DNA of 39,004 nt from an uncultured Lachnospiraceae bacterium (GTDB lineage Bacteria; Bacillota; Clostridia; Lachnospirales; Lachnospiraceae): NCBI GenBank assembly GCA_947037115.1, contig CAMQTN010000025.1, positions 1 through 39,004 of the forward strand. Direction: 5' to 3'. The notes beneath the pieces were generated by a model, which searched no databases, was not told where the DNA came from, and saw only the letters and a list, made by a program, of their open reading frames with translations. Within the stretch, counting starts at the first letter, position 1. Every line of letters starts with the position of its first letter. Made by a program: the position numbers and the translations under genes. Shown here piece after piece: positions 16,990 through 25,864 of the stretch.

Positions 16990-17019
16990 TTGAATACATG
17001 GAAACAGGTGAACTATACT
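16990..17019 (+). promoter_or_regulatory. Promoter of the GH120 gene
   Basis: TTGAAT (16990-16995), an 18-base spacer and TATACT (17014-17019). The transcript would start near 17026. The rest of the 166-base gap after murG holds its terminator and no other pattern I can support. Confidence 0.6.
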
Positions 17020-17072
17020 AAAGAAAAATATTGTTGGGACATAGAAGGTATAAAAATTTACGGAGGTAGACA

Positions 17073-19016
17073 ATGAAGGTAGAATATCATGTATCTGTCA
17101 ACGGAGCCGATCAGAATGAGGGCAGCGCAGCGGCTCCTTTTGCAACGATTTCCAGGGCGGCCGCTATCGCAAAGCCGGGCGATACGGTGATTGTACATGC
17201 CGGAGAATATCGGGAGTGGGTGAAACCGGAAAACGGAGGAAGCAGCGAGTTTGAACGGATCACATACCGGGCGGCAGAAGGGGAGAAGGTTGTGATTAAA
17301 GGTTCAGAGCGTATTACCTGCTGGGAAAATATAGAAGGAACAGTCTGGAAGGCAGAGTTGCCTGACAGCATGTTCGGGGATTATAACCCATATAAAGAAA
17401 CGCTGGGCGGAGACTGGTTTGTGGCGCCGGAAGGGGATATTCTCCATCCGGGGGAAGTCTATCTGAACGGAAAGTCTTTCTATGAGGCGGAAACGCTGGA
17501 ACAGGTGAAAAATCCGGTTATGCGCACGGAGGGGGTAAATCCGCCGTGGACAAACCACGCGGAGCCGCTGTTACATCCGGAAGATTCCGTTTATCAGTGG
17601 TGCTGTGAGACAAAAGAGGAGACAACCATCATTTATGCAAATTTTCATGGAGCAGATCCCAATCAGGAGCTGGTGGAGATCAATGTGCGTAAATGCTGCT
17701 TTTATCCGGTAAAGACAGGCAGAAACTATATTACTGTCTCCGGTTTTGAGATGGCGCAGGCTGCATGTCCCTGGACGCCCCCGACAGCGGATCAGCCGGG
17801 ACTTTTGGGGGCAAACTGGAGCAAAGGGTGGATTATCGAGAATAATATCATACATGATGCAAAGTGCAGTGGAATCAGCATTGGCAAAGAAGAGTCCACC
17901 GGACATAATCTCTGTACGCGGACGCGCCGGAAACCGGGATACCAGTATCAGATGGAGGCTGTTTTCCGGGCACGGCATATCGGGTGGAGCAAGGAGAGCG
18001 TCGGTTCCCATATCATCCGCAATAATGTGATTTATGACTGTGGGCAGAATGGGATCGTAGGGCATATGGGCTGCGTTTTCAGTCAGATTTATGGAAATCA
18101 CATCTATAATATAGCTGTGAAACATGAGTATTTCGGGTATGAGATAGCAGGGATTAAACTGCATGCGGCGATTGATGTGCAGATTCATCACAATAACATA
18201 CACAACTGCACTTTGGGCACATGGCTGGACTGGCAGGCGCAGGGAGCCAGGGTAAGCAGTAATCTCTATTACGGAAACGACAGGGATCTGATGATTGAGG
18301 TGACACATGGTCCTTACATTGTAGATCACAATGTTTTTGCGTCGGATTATAATTTCGACAATATTGCGCAGGGCGGTGCTTACGTCCACAATCTCTGCTG
18401 CGGAACGATGCGCAGAGAGCCTGTACCGGACCGCTCCACACCGTATCACTATCCACACAGCACGGAAGTGGCGGGAACTACGGTGGTTTATGGGGGAGAC
18501 GACAGGATTTACAGGAACATTTTCCTTGGGGGAGCAGTCACCTATACGGAGCAGTCCACCTATGGTACGGAAGGATATGCGGACAGTACCGTATCTTTGG
18601 AGGAATATATTGAGAAAGTTCTCGCGCAGGGCAACGGCGATCTGGAAATGTATCTGTTGGTTAAGCAGCCGGTTTACATCAGTCAGAATTGCTATCTGAA
18701 AGGCGCAAAGAATTTTGAGCGGGAACAGGAGTATGAGATTTCCCCGCAGGATCCTCAGGTACGTGTTATTGAGGAGGAAGACGCCACTTATCTGGAAATA
18801 ACAGCTACAAAAGAGATGCTGAAAGAATGGCAGGATAATCTGCATTCGGGAACCTTTGGAATGCCCCGCATCACGGAAGCCGCCTATGAGACGCCGGATG
18901 GAAGGGAAGTTGTTTTTGATACGGATTACTGTGGAAAGAGTTGGGAACATCATGTGACGGCGGGTCCCTTTGCCGGACTGAAAGAGGGGATAAATCGCAT
19001 TAAAGTCTGGGGTTAA
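17073..19016 (+). CDS. GH120 beta-xylosidase
   Basis: A 647-residue right-handed beta-helix glycosidase. From memory it tracks the GH120 enzyme XylC of Thermoanaerobacterium saccharolyticum along its whole length, including EYREWVKP, AAEGEKVVIKGSERI, ATVCPW-like and WSKGWIIE regions. The catalytic pair reported for XylC, Asp382 and Glu405, corresponds to D386 in WLDW and E409 in MIEVTHGP, with the same 23-residue spacing. There is no signal peptide, so it acts in the cytoplasm, releasing xylose from imported xylo-oligosaccharides. GGAGG lies before ATG 17073. It has its own promoter and a terminator behind it, and is followed by a CUT1 sugar transporter and its sensor pair, which fits uptake of the same sugars. 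Confidence 0.92.
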   Translation: MKVEYHVSVNGADQNEGSAAAPFATISRAAAIAKPGDTVIVHAGEYREWVKPENGGSSEFERITYRAAEGEKVVIKGSERITCWENIEGTVWKAELPDSMFGDYNPYKETLGGDWFVAPEGDILHPGEVYLNGKSFYEAETLEQVKNPVMRTEGVNPPWTNHAEPLLHPEDSVYQWCCETKEETTIIYANFHGADPNQELVEINVRKCCFYPVKTGRNYITVSGFEMAQAACPWTPPTADQPGLLGANWSKGWIIENNIIHDAKCSGISIGKEESTGHNLCTRTRRKPGYQYQMEAVFRARHIGWSKESVGSHIIRNNVIYDCGQNGIVGHMGCVFSQIYGNHIYNIAVKHEYFGYEIAGIKLHAAIDVQIHHNNIHNCTLGTWLDWQAQGARVSSNLYYGNDRDLMIEVTHGPYIVDHNVFASDYNFDNIAQGGAYVHNLCCGTMRREPVPDRSTPYHYPHSTEVAGTTVVYGGDDRIYRNIFLGGAVTYTEQSTYGTEGYADSTVSLEEYIEKVLAQGNGDLEMYLLVKQPVYISQNCYLKGAKNFEREQEYEISPQDPQVRVIEEEDATYLEITATKEMLKEWQDNLHSGTFGMPRITEAAYETPDGREVVFDTDYCGKSWEHHVTAGPFAGLKEGINRIKVWG

Positions 19017-19067
19017 GGTACAGCAAGAACATCAGGGCAGAAGAAACAGAATAGTGAAATGGCAGGT

Positions 19068-19099
19068 AAAAACAGCATCGTATCAGGATGCTGTTTTTT
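19068..19099 (+). terminator. Rho-independent terminator after the GH120 gene
   Basis: AAAAACAGCATC (19068-19079), a seven-base loop, and GATGCTGTTTTTT (19087-19099). A 12-base perfect stem ending in a T run. It separates the xylosidase from the transporter genes. Confidence 0.88.
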
Positions 19100-19186
19100 A
19101 CTGGTCTCAGATGACCGGCGGAGAAAAGGTGGAAACATTTTTATAGAATTGTGTCAGATTATTAAATGGAGTGTGAAGAACAGATT

Positions 19187-19195
19187 TGCTATCAT
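19187..19195 (+). promoter_or_regulatory. Extended -10 promoter of the transporter operon
   Basis: TG-C-TATCAT (19187-19195) about 30 bases before the binding-protein ATG. The -35 position (19167-19172) is poor, which fits a promoter that needs an activator; the AraC-type regulator encoded in the same operon is the likely one, by inference. Confidence 0.45.
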
Positions 19196-19226
19196 AACAG
19201 TATCAAAAAGAAAGGGAGAGGATACT

Positions 19227-20639
19227 ATGAAAAAAAGAACAAAAAGAATCATGGCACTTGGCTTATCGGTTTTGATGTGTTTTTCTGTGGCCGCATGCGG
19301 AGGCGGGACTGAGGATACCTCCCAGGGCGGAGGTGAATCGAATCAGGCTTCCGCGGACAATGGCGGCGGGGCTGCGGATACGGCAGAAGCGCCTGCGGCG
19401 GACAGCGGTTCTGATTCCGGCGACAAGGTTATTACATTTTGGAATGTTGGAACGGAGGGCGCCGATAAGGAGACTTATGAAATGGCAATCCGCCAGTTCC
19501 AGGAAAATTCCCAGAGCGGATATACCATCGAGAACATTCCGACACAGAACGATAAATACAAAGAAAAGCTTGTCATTGCCATGAGCTCAGGTGAATGCCC
19601 GGATATGTACACGACATGGTCCGGCGGCCCGATGAATGAATATATTGATTCCGGATATGCACAGCCTCTGGATGATCTGTATGAGAAATACGGAGTGAAG
19701 GAGCGTTTCATGGAGGGCGCATTGGAGCAGGCAAGCTACAATGGCAAGATTTATGCGGTTCCGGTTAAAAATATTTCCATCGCAGGTATCTATTATAACA
19801 AGGATCTGTTTGCTAAATGCGGCGTAAGCGTACCCACTACCGTATCCGAACTGGAGGCGGCATGCGATACTTTCCTCGCAAACGGTATCATTCCGTTCAC
19901 ACTGGCAAACGGTCCCAAGTGGACAGGCTCCATGTATTTCCAGTGTCTCGCAGCGAGAAAAGGCGGCCTGGAGCCGTTCCAGAAAGCGGCCGCGGGAGAC
20001 GGCTCTTTCGAGGATGAATGCTTCGTATATGCCGGAGAAAAGATTCAGGAGTGGGTAAATAAGGGATACTTCCCGGAAGGTTTCAACTCCATGAGCGAGG
20101 ATGACGGACAGGCGAAGGCATTCTTCTATACAGAGGAGGCGGCTATGTATCTGACAGGTTCCTGGAATACAGCGGCTTTTAAAACGGACAGTGAGGATGC
20201 AGGCAATGATTTTTACAGTAAGGTGGATTGGTTCTCCTTCCCGGCAGTGGATGATTCCAGCGCAGATGCTTCTATCCTTTGTGGAACCATGGGCGACCAG
20301 TTTGTTTCTTTTAACTGCACGGATGAAAAATTGGATGCAGCGTTTGAATTTGCGACCTACCTTTCCAGCGATGAAACGATTGATTACATGGTAAGCGCTA
20401 GCCTGATCCCGCCGGTTGCAGGTGTGGAAGATAAGATTACTGATCCTGTATCCAAATCCATTATCGATGCGGCAAACAAGGCGTCAGCGGTACAGCTCTG
20501 GTATGACCAGTATCTGAATCCCACAGTTGCCAATGCGCATCTGGACGGTAATCAGGAAGTGTTCGGCCTGACAATGACGCCGGAAGAGGCAAACACGAAG
20601 ATGCAGGCGGCTCAGACGGAATATCTCTCAGGGAAATAG
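19227..20639 (+). CDS. Sugar ABC transporter substrate-binding lipoprotein (CUT1)
   Basis: A 470-residue family-1 extracellular solute-binding protein. It has a basic N-terminus, hydrophobic stretch and lipobox SVAAC with lipidated C24, then a Gly/Ser/Ala/Asp-rich linker to about residue 70 and the two-lobed binding fold (GTEGADKETYEMAIRQF, SSGECPDMYTTW, YAVPV, MYLTGSWN). It captures oligosaccharides at the outer membrane face and hands them to the two permeases encoded next. AAAGGGAGAGGA precedes ATG 19227; the frame is open upstream but lacks a site there. The neighbouring GH120 enzyme makes xylo-oligosaccharide the likely ligand, an inference. A hairpin after the stop may keep this protein more abundant than the permeases. 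Confidence 0.93.
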   Translation: MKKRTKRIMALGLSVLMCFSVAACGGGTEDTSQGGGESNQASADNGGGAADTAEAPAADSGSDSGDKVITFWNVGTEGADKETYEMAIRQFQENSQSGYTIENIPTQNDKYKEKLVIAMSSGECPDMYTTWSGGPMNEYIDSGYAQPLDDLYEKYGVKERFMEGALEQASYNGKIYAVPVKNISIAGIYYNKDLFAKCGVSVPTTVSELEAACDTFLANGIIPFTLANGPKWTGSMYFQCLAARKGGLEPFQKAAAGDGSFEDECFVYAGEKIQEWVNKGYFPEGFNSMSEDDGQAKAFFYTEEAAMYLTGSWNTAAFKTDSEDAGNDFYSKVDWFSFPAVDDSSADASILCGTMGDQFVSFNCTDEKLDAAFEFATYLSSDETIDYMVSASLIPPVAGVEDKITDPVSKSIIDAANKASAVQLWYDQYLNPTVANAHLDGNQEVFGLTMTPEEANTKMQAAQTEYLSGK

Positions 20640-20658
20640 AAACAGGGGTACTAATCAT

Positions 20659-20689
20659 AAGAGGGGGGGGAGGTTTACCCCCTTCTCTT
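20659..20689 (+). other. Imperfect G/C hairpin with an eight-G run
   Basis: AAGAG plus GGGGG (20659-20668) pairs with CCCCC, a TT bulge and CTCTT (20678-20689). It lies between the binding-protein and first permease genes, where a partial terminator or 3'-end stabiliser would raise the ratio of binding protein to permease. G 20663-20670 is an eight-base homopolymer prone to slippage or miscall. Confidence 0.5.
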
Positions 20690-20745
20690 GCTTTATGGAA
20701 AATGGAATACCGTCTGGCGACGATTTTTGAAAGGGGTATGGCAAT

Positions 20746-21651
20746 ATGAATAATCATGCAGATACGTTGGGAAAACGCAGACAGAGGAGCACAAATATCG
20801 CTGCCTTTGTATTTCTGCTACCGGTATTTTTGATTCTTACGATTTTTATTTTTTATCCCATTATTGATTCCTTTATCATCAGTACATACAGATGGAATGG
20901 CATCGCTGCTGACAAAGTCTTTGTGGGTCTTTCCAATTGGGGGAAGCTGATAGGTGACAGGGAATTCTGGTTCGCATTTCGGAATAATATTTTGATTATG
21001 ATTTTGTCCATCGTCATTCAGATACCGATCGGGCTTGCAGAGGCTACGTTTATTGAATTTGCTGGAAAGAAGGCGACAGTGTGTAAGGTGCTGTGGTTCA
21101 TTCCCATGTTGATGTCGTCTGTGGCAATCGGTTTCCTGTTTAATTACGCTCTGGCGGCAAACGGCGGAATGGTCAGTGCAGTATCCAAGCTGTTTGGCGG
21201 CGGAAATATTGATCTTCTCGGCAATAAAAATACGGCTCTGATCACGGTTATTCTGGTCATTGCCTGGCAGTTTATCCCATTTTATATGGTATATTGTATG
21301 GCGGCTTACACAAATGTATCGGAAGACGTCTATGAGGCGTCCCTGATTGACGGGGCCACGAAAGGACAGTATTTCTGGCAGATCGCCCTTCCACTGCTTA
21401 CACCATCGATTAAAAGCGCGGCGATTCTTTCCATGGTTGGTTCTCTGAAATATTTTGATCTGATCTATGTGATGACAGGAGGAGGCCCGGGAACTGCTAC
21501 GGAGCTGATGGCAACCTATATGTACAAGAATGCGTTTGTACAGTTTAATATGGGTTATGGGTCTGCGGTTGCAGCGGGAATGTTCATTCTGATTACCGTA
21601 CTTTCTCTTGTTACAATGCGCGTGATCAATGGCAAAAAAGAAGAAGCATAG
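20746..21651 (+). CDS. Sugar ABC transporter permease 1 (CUT1, UgpA/LacF type)
   Basis: A 301-residue membrane protein with six helices. The ATPase-contact EAA loop is clear: EASLIDGATKGQYFWQIALP followed by a long final segment, and the FMTGGGPG-type motif (VMTGGGPGTATE) typical of the first permease of the CUT1 family follows. AAGGGG lies before ATG 20746. It forms the channel with the second permease encoded 12 bases downstream. No ATPase gene lies in the operon, so a shared MsmK-like ATPase elsewhere must energise it, as known for many Firmicutes CUT1 systems. Confidence 0.94.
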   Translation: MNNHADTLGKRRQRSTNIAAFVFLLPVFLILTIFIFYPIIDSFIISTYRWNGIAADKVFVGLSNWGKLIGDREFWFAFRNNILIMILSIVIQIPIGLAEATFIEFAGKKATVCKVLWFIPMLMSSVAIGFLFNYALAANGGMVSAVSKLFGGGNIDLLGNKNTALITVILVIAWQFIPFYMVYCMAAYTNVSEDVYEASLIDGATKGQYFWQIALPLLTPSIKSAAILSMVGSLKYFDLIYVMTGGGPGTATELMATYMYKNAFVQFNMGYGSAVAAGMFILITVLSLVTMRVINGKKEEA

Positions 21652-21663
21652 GAGGGCATGCAG

Positions 21664-22515
21664 ATGGAAAAAGAATATAAAAAGAGCATCAATAAAAGCA
21701 GAATAAGCTGGGTGTCTGCCATTCTGCTTGCGGTTATTGCGACGATGGCGGCAGTTCTTCCTTTTATCTTCATGGTATTCAATTCTTTTAAGGGAAAATT
21801 TGAGATGTTGACGAAAGGAGTCTTTGCGCCGCCGGAAAAGTTGAATCTTACAAACTATGAGGAAGTCCTGGCAGGCGGTTTTGTCAAATATTTTGGAAAC
21901 AGTGTGTTCGTGCTTTGTCTTTCTCTTCTGTTTGTTTTATTTATTTCGGCATGTGCAGCTTATCCGCTGGCCCGCTTTCAATTTCGAATGAATGGTTTTC
22001 TCTATGCGGTGATTGTGGCCTGTATGGCGATTCCGATTCATATTACGCTGATTCCTGTGTTTCAAATGACGAAAAGTCTGAAGATATATGATACAATTTG
22101 GGCAATGATCGGTCCGAATGTCGCTTTCGCATTGCCGATTTCTGTTTTCATCCTGACCAGTTTTATGATGGGGATCCCAAGAGAGATAGAGGAGTCTGCA
22201 GAAATCGACGGCTGCAATAAATACAGGATGTTTTTCACGATGATTCTGCCGCTTGCAAAACCCGGATTATCCACGCTTGCAATTTATAATGGCGTTAATA
22301 TCTGGAATGAGTTCAGTTTTGCTTATACACTTACACAGTCGCCCAAAAACAGGACGCTTCCGCTGGCGGTGTGGGATTTTCAGGGGCAGTATTCCATGAA
22401 TACGCCGATGATCATGGCAGTGTTAACGCTGACGGTTCTGCCGATGATCCTGTTATTTATCTTTGCACAGGATAAGTTAGTGAAAGGAATGACGGCCGGG
22501 GCAGTGAAAGGGTAA
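21664..22515 (+). CDS. Sugar ABC transporter permease 2 (CUT1, UgpE/LacG type)
   Basis: A 283-residue membrane protein with six helices and an EAA loop (EESAEIDGCNKYRMFFTMILP). The N-terminal loop FNSFKGKFEML and the terminal LVKGMTAGAVKG are hallmarks of the second CUT1 permease. GGAGGG ends seven bases before ATG 21664; ATG 21658 is in frame but only one base from the site, so I prefer 21664. It partners permease 1. Confidence 0.94.
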   Translation: MEKEYKKSINKSRISWVSAILLAVIATMAAVLPFIFMVFNSFKGKFEMLTKGVFAPPEKLNLTNYEEVLAGGFVKYFGNSVFVLCLSLLFVLFISACAAYPLARFQFRMNGFLYAVIVACMAIPIHITLIPVFQMTKSLKIYDTIWAMIGPNVAFALPISVFILTSFMMGIPREIEESAEIDGCNKYRMFFTMILPLAKPGLSTLAIYNGVNIWNEFSFAYTLTQSPKNRTLPLAVWDFQGQYSMNTPMIMAVLTLTVLPMILLFIFAQDKLVKGMTAGAVKG

Positions 22516-22550
22516 GTACAATCATACCTGTAGTATATGGGGAGGTCAAT

Positions 22551-24293
22551 ATGTCGTTTTGGGAAAAGTGGAATCAAAGCTGGAATTTTGAAAAGAAGAT
22601 GGATTATGTCATCATCTGGACAATTACAGTGATTGCGACTGCGGCAATCGGAATTTCCACTTTTTCTTATATTATGTCCATCACGGATCAGAACAGCCGG
22701 TATGTGGCGGAGCAGTTGTCAATCATGGCGGAGGACTGCGCGGATAATCTGGAGCAGTATAAGGCCCTTGCGACTTCCATTATTCTGGATCCCCATGTGC
22801 AGAATTATTGTGAGAGCAGTACCAATCAGGAATTATATAATGAGATGGGGAATGTCTACAGCACATTTCTAAATATGCTCTATATCCAGCATAACGCTAA
22901 TTTTATTGCGGTGACAAATGAACATCTGGATCAGTACATTTATAACGGAAACAGTGCGGTCAGCGAAAGCAGTTTTGAGACGGTATATGAGAAAGATTAT
23001 GAGGAGAGCATGCAGGCCAAGAAGAAAGGGACACTGCGGGTCAATTTTTCCAATAATTATCACAGGGGAAGAAAATATACATTGACCCTGTATTTTCCGG
23101 CTTATTCTGTGACGAAGCTGGTAACCAGCAACGGTATGATTATTGTGAATCTGGATGACAATCTGCTGATGCGCTTTAACCAGAGCAGTCTGCAGTACAG
23201 CTCTAATTTGTATCTGACGGATGTGGAAGGTAACATTGTATCTACCCAGAATGAAGAACAGATTGGCCACAGGATCGCTTTTGCCGACAAGATCGCAGAC
23301 AGCCAGGGTATGTTCTGGCAGGATGGAAAGCTGGTCAGTTATCAGAGAGTGAAAGACTGGAATTTTTATATCATCAATGAAGTGTCCGCATGGACTTTAT
23401 ACCAGAACTGTTTCGGCACCATTCTTATTCTGGTTCTCGTGACGCTGGCGATTACTGTGGTTGCATTGACACTGGCCAGAAATATAACAAAAAGATTATA
23501 CCGTCCCATCAATAAAGTGGTGGCAAAGATGAATGATGTATCTCAGGGAGACCTGAGAACGCGGATTGAGCTTTTGGATATGGACAGCGACGGAAGAAAA
23601 CTGGCAGGCGGCTTTAATATAATGATGGATGAGATTGATGTTTTGATGGAGCGGGTGAAAGAGGAACAACGCCGGCTTGACAGGATGCGCTTCCATGCAC
23701 TACAGTCCCAGATACAGCCGCATTTTCTCTATAACACGCTGGAGTGTATCCACTGGCAGGCGTTGTCAAATGGAAGTCAGGAAATCTCCACGATGGTGAA
23801 GGCTTTGGCCCAGTATTATCGGATATGTCTGAGTGAGGGCAAGGATATCATTCCTCTGAGAGTGGAGCTGGAACATGTCAGGAATTATCTGATCATACAA
23901 AATATGCGGTATGGCAATATCATTACACTTGTGGAAAAAGTACCGGAAGAATACTTGTCCATGATGATACCGAAGCTGACTTTGCAGCCTCTTGTGGAAA
24001 ATTCCATCTATCACGGAATACGGATAAAGGAAGGTATGACAGGGACGGTGGAAATAGAGGTCTGTGAGAAAGAAAATGTGGTACTTCTGACAGTGAAAGA
24101 TGATGGCGGCGGTATGGAACCAGAGCGGATTGACTATATCAATCGGAACATATCTGATATGGAGCGGGATGTGGGATACGGGATCACAAATATCAATAAA
24201 AGGATCGAGCTGATGCACGGGGAACAGTATGGATTGAGGTTTCGGCAGGGTGAAGGGAAAGGCATATGTGTGGAAATAAGACTTCCGAAATGA
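22551..24293 (+). CDS. YesM-like sensor histidine kinase
   Basis: A 580-residue membrane sensor kinase. Order: helix 1 (about 20-42), a large extracellular Cache-type sensor region (about 43-285), helix 2 (about 288-310), HAMP linker (RPINKVVAKMNDVSQGDL), a His_kinase domain with the phosphoacceptor H391 in QIQPHFLYNTLE, and a GHKL ATPase domain with N box LVENSIYHG, DDGGGM and GYGITNINKRIEL. GGGGAGG precedes ATG 22551. The gene is directly behind the permeases and overlaps the regulator gene by four bases (ATGA). YesM/YesN-type pairs sense extracellular sugars, often through a binding protein, and switch on the neighbouring transporter; here the likely cue is xylo-oligosaccharide. Confidence 0.94.
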   Translation: MSFWEKWNQSWNFEKKMDYVIIWTITVIATAAIGISTFSYIMSITDQNSRYVAEQLSIMAEDCADNLEQYKALATSIILDPHVQNYCESSTNQELYNEMGNVYSTFLNMLYIQHNANFIAVTNEHLDQYIYNGNSAVSESSFETVYEKDYEESMQAKKKGTLRVNFSNNYHRGRKYTLTLYFPAYSVTKLVTSNGMIIVNLDDNLLMRFNQSSLQYSSNLYLTDVEGNIVSTQNEEQIGHRIAFADKIADSQGMFWQDGKLVSYQRVKDWNFYIINEVSAWTLYQNCFGTILILVLVTLAITVVALTLARNITKRLYRPINKVVAKMNDVSQGDLRTRIELLDMDSDGRKLAGGFNIMMDEIDVLMERVKEEQRRLDRMRFHALQSQIQPHFLYNTLECIHWQALSNGSQEISTMVKALAQYYRICLSEGKDIIPLRVELEHVRNYLIIQNMRYGNIITLVEKVPEEYLSMMIPKLTLQPLVENSIYHGIRIKEGMTGTVEIEVCEKENVVLLTVKDDGGGMEPERIDYINRNISDMERDVGYGITNINKRIELMHGEQYGLRFRQGEGKGICVEIRLPK

Positions 24294-25855
24294 GATATCG
24301 GATTTTGATCGTGGATGATGAAAAAATGATCCGTATGGGGATCAAAAAGGCGATGCCATGGGAAAAAATGCAGATTGCAGAAGTATATACGGCTTCCTGC
24401 GCGCGCGAGGCGGTGGAGCTGATCAGGGAACGCCGTCCCGAAATTATGATAACTGATATCAGTATGACAGAGATGTCCGGCCTGGAGTTGGTGGAACAAA
24501 TCCGCAAAGAAAATAATGAGATGCGGGTGATTGTTCTGACAGGTTATGAGCGTTTTGAGTATGCCAGACAGGCGCTTCAGCTTCAGGTACATGATTTCCT
24601 GCTCAAGCCCATCGATGAGTCTGAGCTGCAAAAGAGTATCATGGTTCAGGTGGAATGGTTGGAAAATCGCCGCATCAAGCAGGAGAGCAGTATCACATCA
24701 AGCCGTGCCCAGGGGATCAGACAGCAGGTTGAGCTGGAAGAATTTATGCGTTCCCTTGTCACGGGAAGGGAAAATTCCGGGAAACGGGCCGAAGTATTTT
24801 TGAAGGAGTTTCATTTTCAGGAGAGCGGGGAAATGCGGATCGGCATTCTGATTCCGGGGGTGACGGGAGAGGAGGATCCGGACAGCGAGGGGTTCAGGCT
24901 TCAGACGATAAAGCATATCTGTATCGGTATGATTGATGAGAAAAAGAGGGGTATTACGTTTCTGGATGAAAAAAGCCGCATCACGATCGCATTTTTTTGC
25001 GATGAGGGACGTAAAGAAGAAGAACTGGTAGAGCAGCTCATGGCAATCTTAAATGATGAGCTGGAGACCAAACCAAGGGTGATCTGGGGAAGTGTCAAAA
25101 AAGGGATCGAAAATCTGTGGATTTCTTATAATGATGCGGTTTTTACACTGGAGCATGAGAGGGAGGAATTTGAGAAAATCTGCGCCGTGAATTGGAGCCG
25201 GAAGGGAGAGGACATTTTTCAGGATGTGTTCCGGGAATTTCGCAATGCGCTTGTTTATAATGTGGGAGACAAAGAGAAAATTTTTCACATTTTTGAACGG
25301 TTCAGTATGGCGGTGGAATCCTATAATCTGTCGGCCAAATACGCGAGGAGCTGCTGTTTTGAGCTGGCGTCTTCGGTTTACTTTGCGCGTTTTAGTGACA
25401 CCGGAAGCAGTGCGGATGAGAAATTGAGCGTGCTGATGCAGGCGCTGTCCGGAGCGGACAGAGGCAGGGCGTGCCGGGTGACAGCCATGTTTCTTGAGAA
25501 TTTATTTGAAGGGGAGGATGGCGAAGTCCATGAGCTGATTGGCAGGGTGAAGCGCAGAATACATGAAAACCTGGCGGATGATTTGACTGTTGCAAGTCTG
25601 GCAGAGCAGTATTATGTGACGCCCAACTATCTGTCCAGGCTTTTCAAGAGAGTGACCGGAGAAGGATGTAATGAGTATATCGTCCGAAAAAGGATCGAAC
25701 AGGCGAAATCCCTGCTGGCGACAACGACATTGAAAGTGGGGGAAATCTCCATTATGGTGGGGTATCATGATATGAACTATTTTTCACTGGCGTTTAAAAA
25801 GCATATAGGGGTGTCGCCGGTGAAGTACCGGGAGCAGATACAGAATGGGCGGTGA
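24290..25855 (+). CDS. AraC-type response regulator (YesN-like)
   Basis: A 521-residue response regulator. The receiver domain (residues 3-120) has the acidic pair in IVDDE, phosphoacceptor D56 in MITDISM, T in VLTGYE and K in LLKPID. A long middle region (about 130-410) of unknown fold follows, as in other YesN regulators, then a C-terminal AraC double helix-turn-helix (about 420-520) with VASLAEQYYVTPNYLSRLFK and VGEISIMVGYHDMNYFSLAFKK. The start ATG 24290 overlaps the kinase stop, so the pair is translationally coupled. It should activate the transporter operon promoter at 19187-19195 and perhaps the GH120 gene. Confidence 0.95.
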   Translation: MRYRILIVDDEKMIRMGIKKAMPWEKMQIAEVYTASCAREAVELIRERRPEIMITDISMTEMSGLELVEQIRKENNEMRVIVLTGYERFEYARQALQLQVHDFLLKPIDESELQKSIMVQVEWLENRRIKQESSITSSRAQGIRQQVELEEFMRSLVTGRENSGKRAEVFLKEFHFQESGEMRIGILIPGVTGEEDPDSEGFRLQTIKHICIGMIDEKKRGITFLDEKSRITIAFFCDEGRKEEELVEQLMAILNDELETKPRVIWGSVKKGIENLWISYNDAVFTLEHEREEFEKICAVNWSRKGEDIFQDVFREFRNALVYNVGDKEKIFHIFERFSMAVESYNLSAKYARSCCFELASSVYFARFSDTGSSADEKLSVLMQALSGADRGRACRVTAMFLENLFEGEDGEVHELIGRVKRRIHENLADDLTVASLAEQYYVTPNYLSRLFKRVTGEGCNEYIVRKRIEQAKSLLATTTLKVGEISIMVGYHDMNYFSLAFKKHIGVSPVKYREQIQNGR

Positions 25856-25864
25856 GAGGTGACG

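Noticed and set aside
17571..18953. 460-codon open frame on the minus strand inside the GH120 gene
   Set aside because: It is antisense to a gene whose full length matches a known family, has no sensible motifs, and lacks a ribosome site and promoter.
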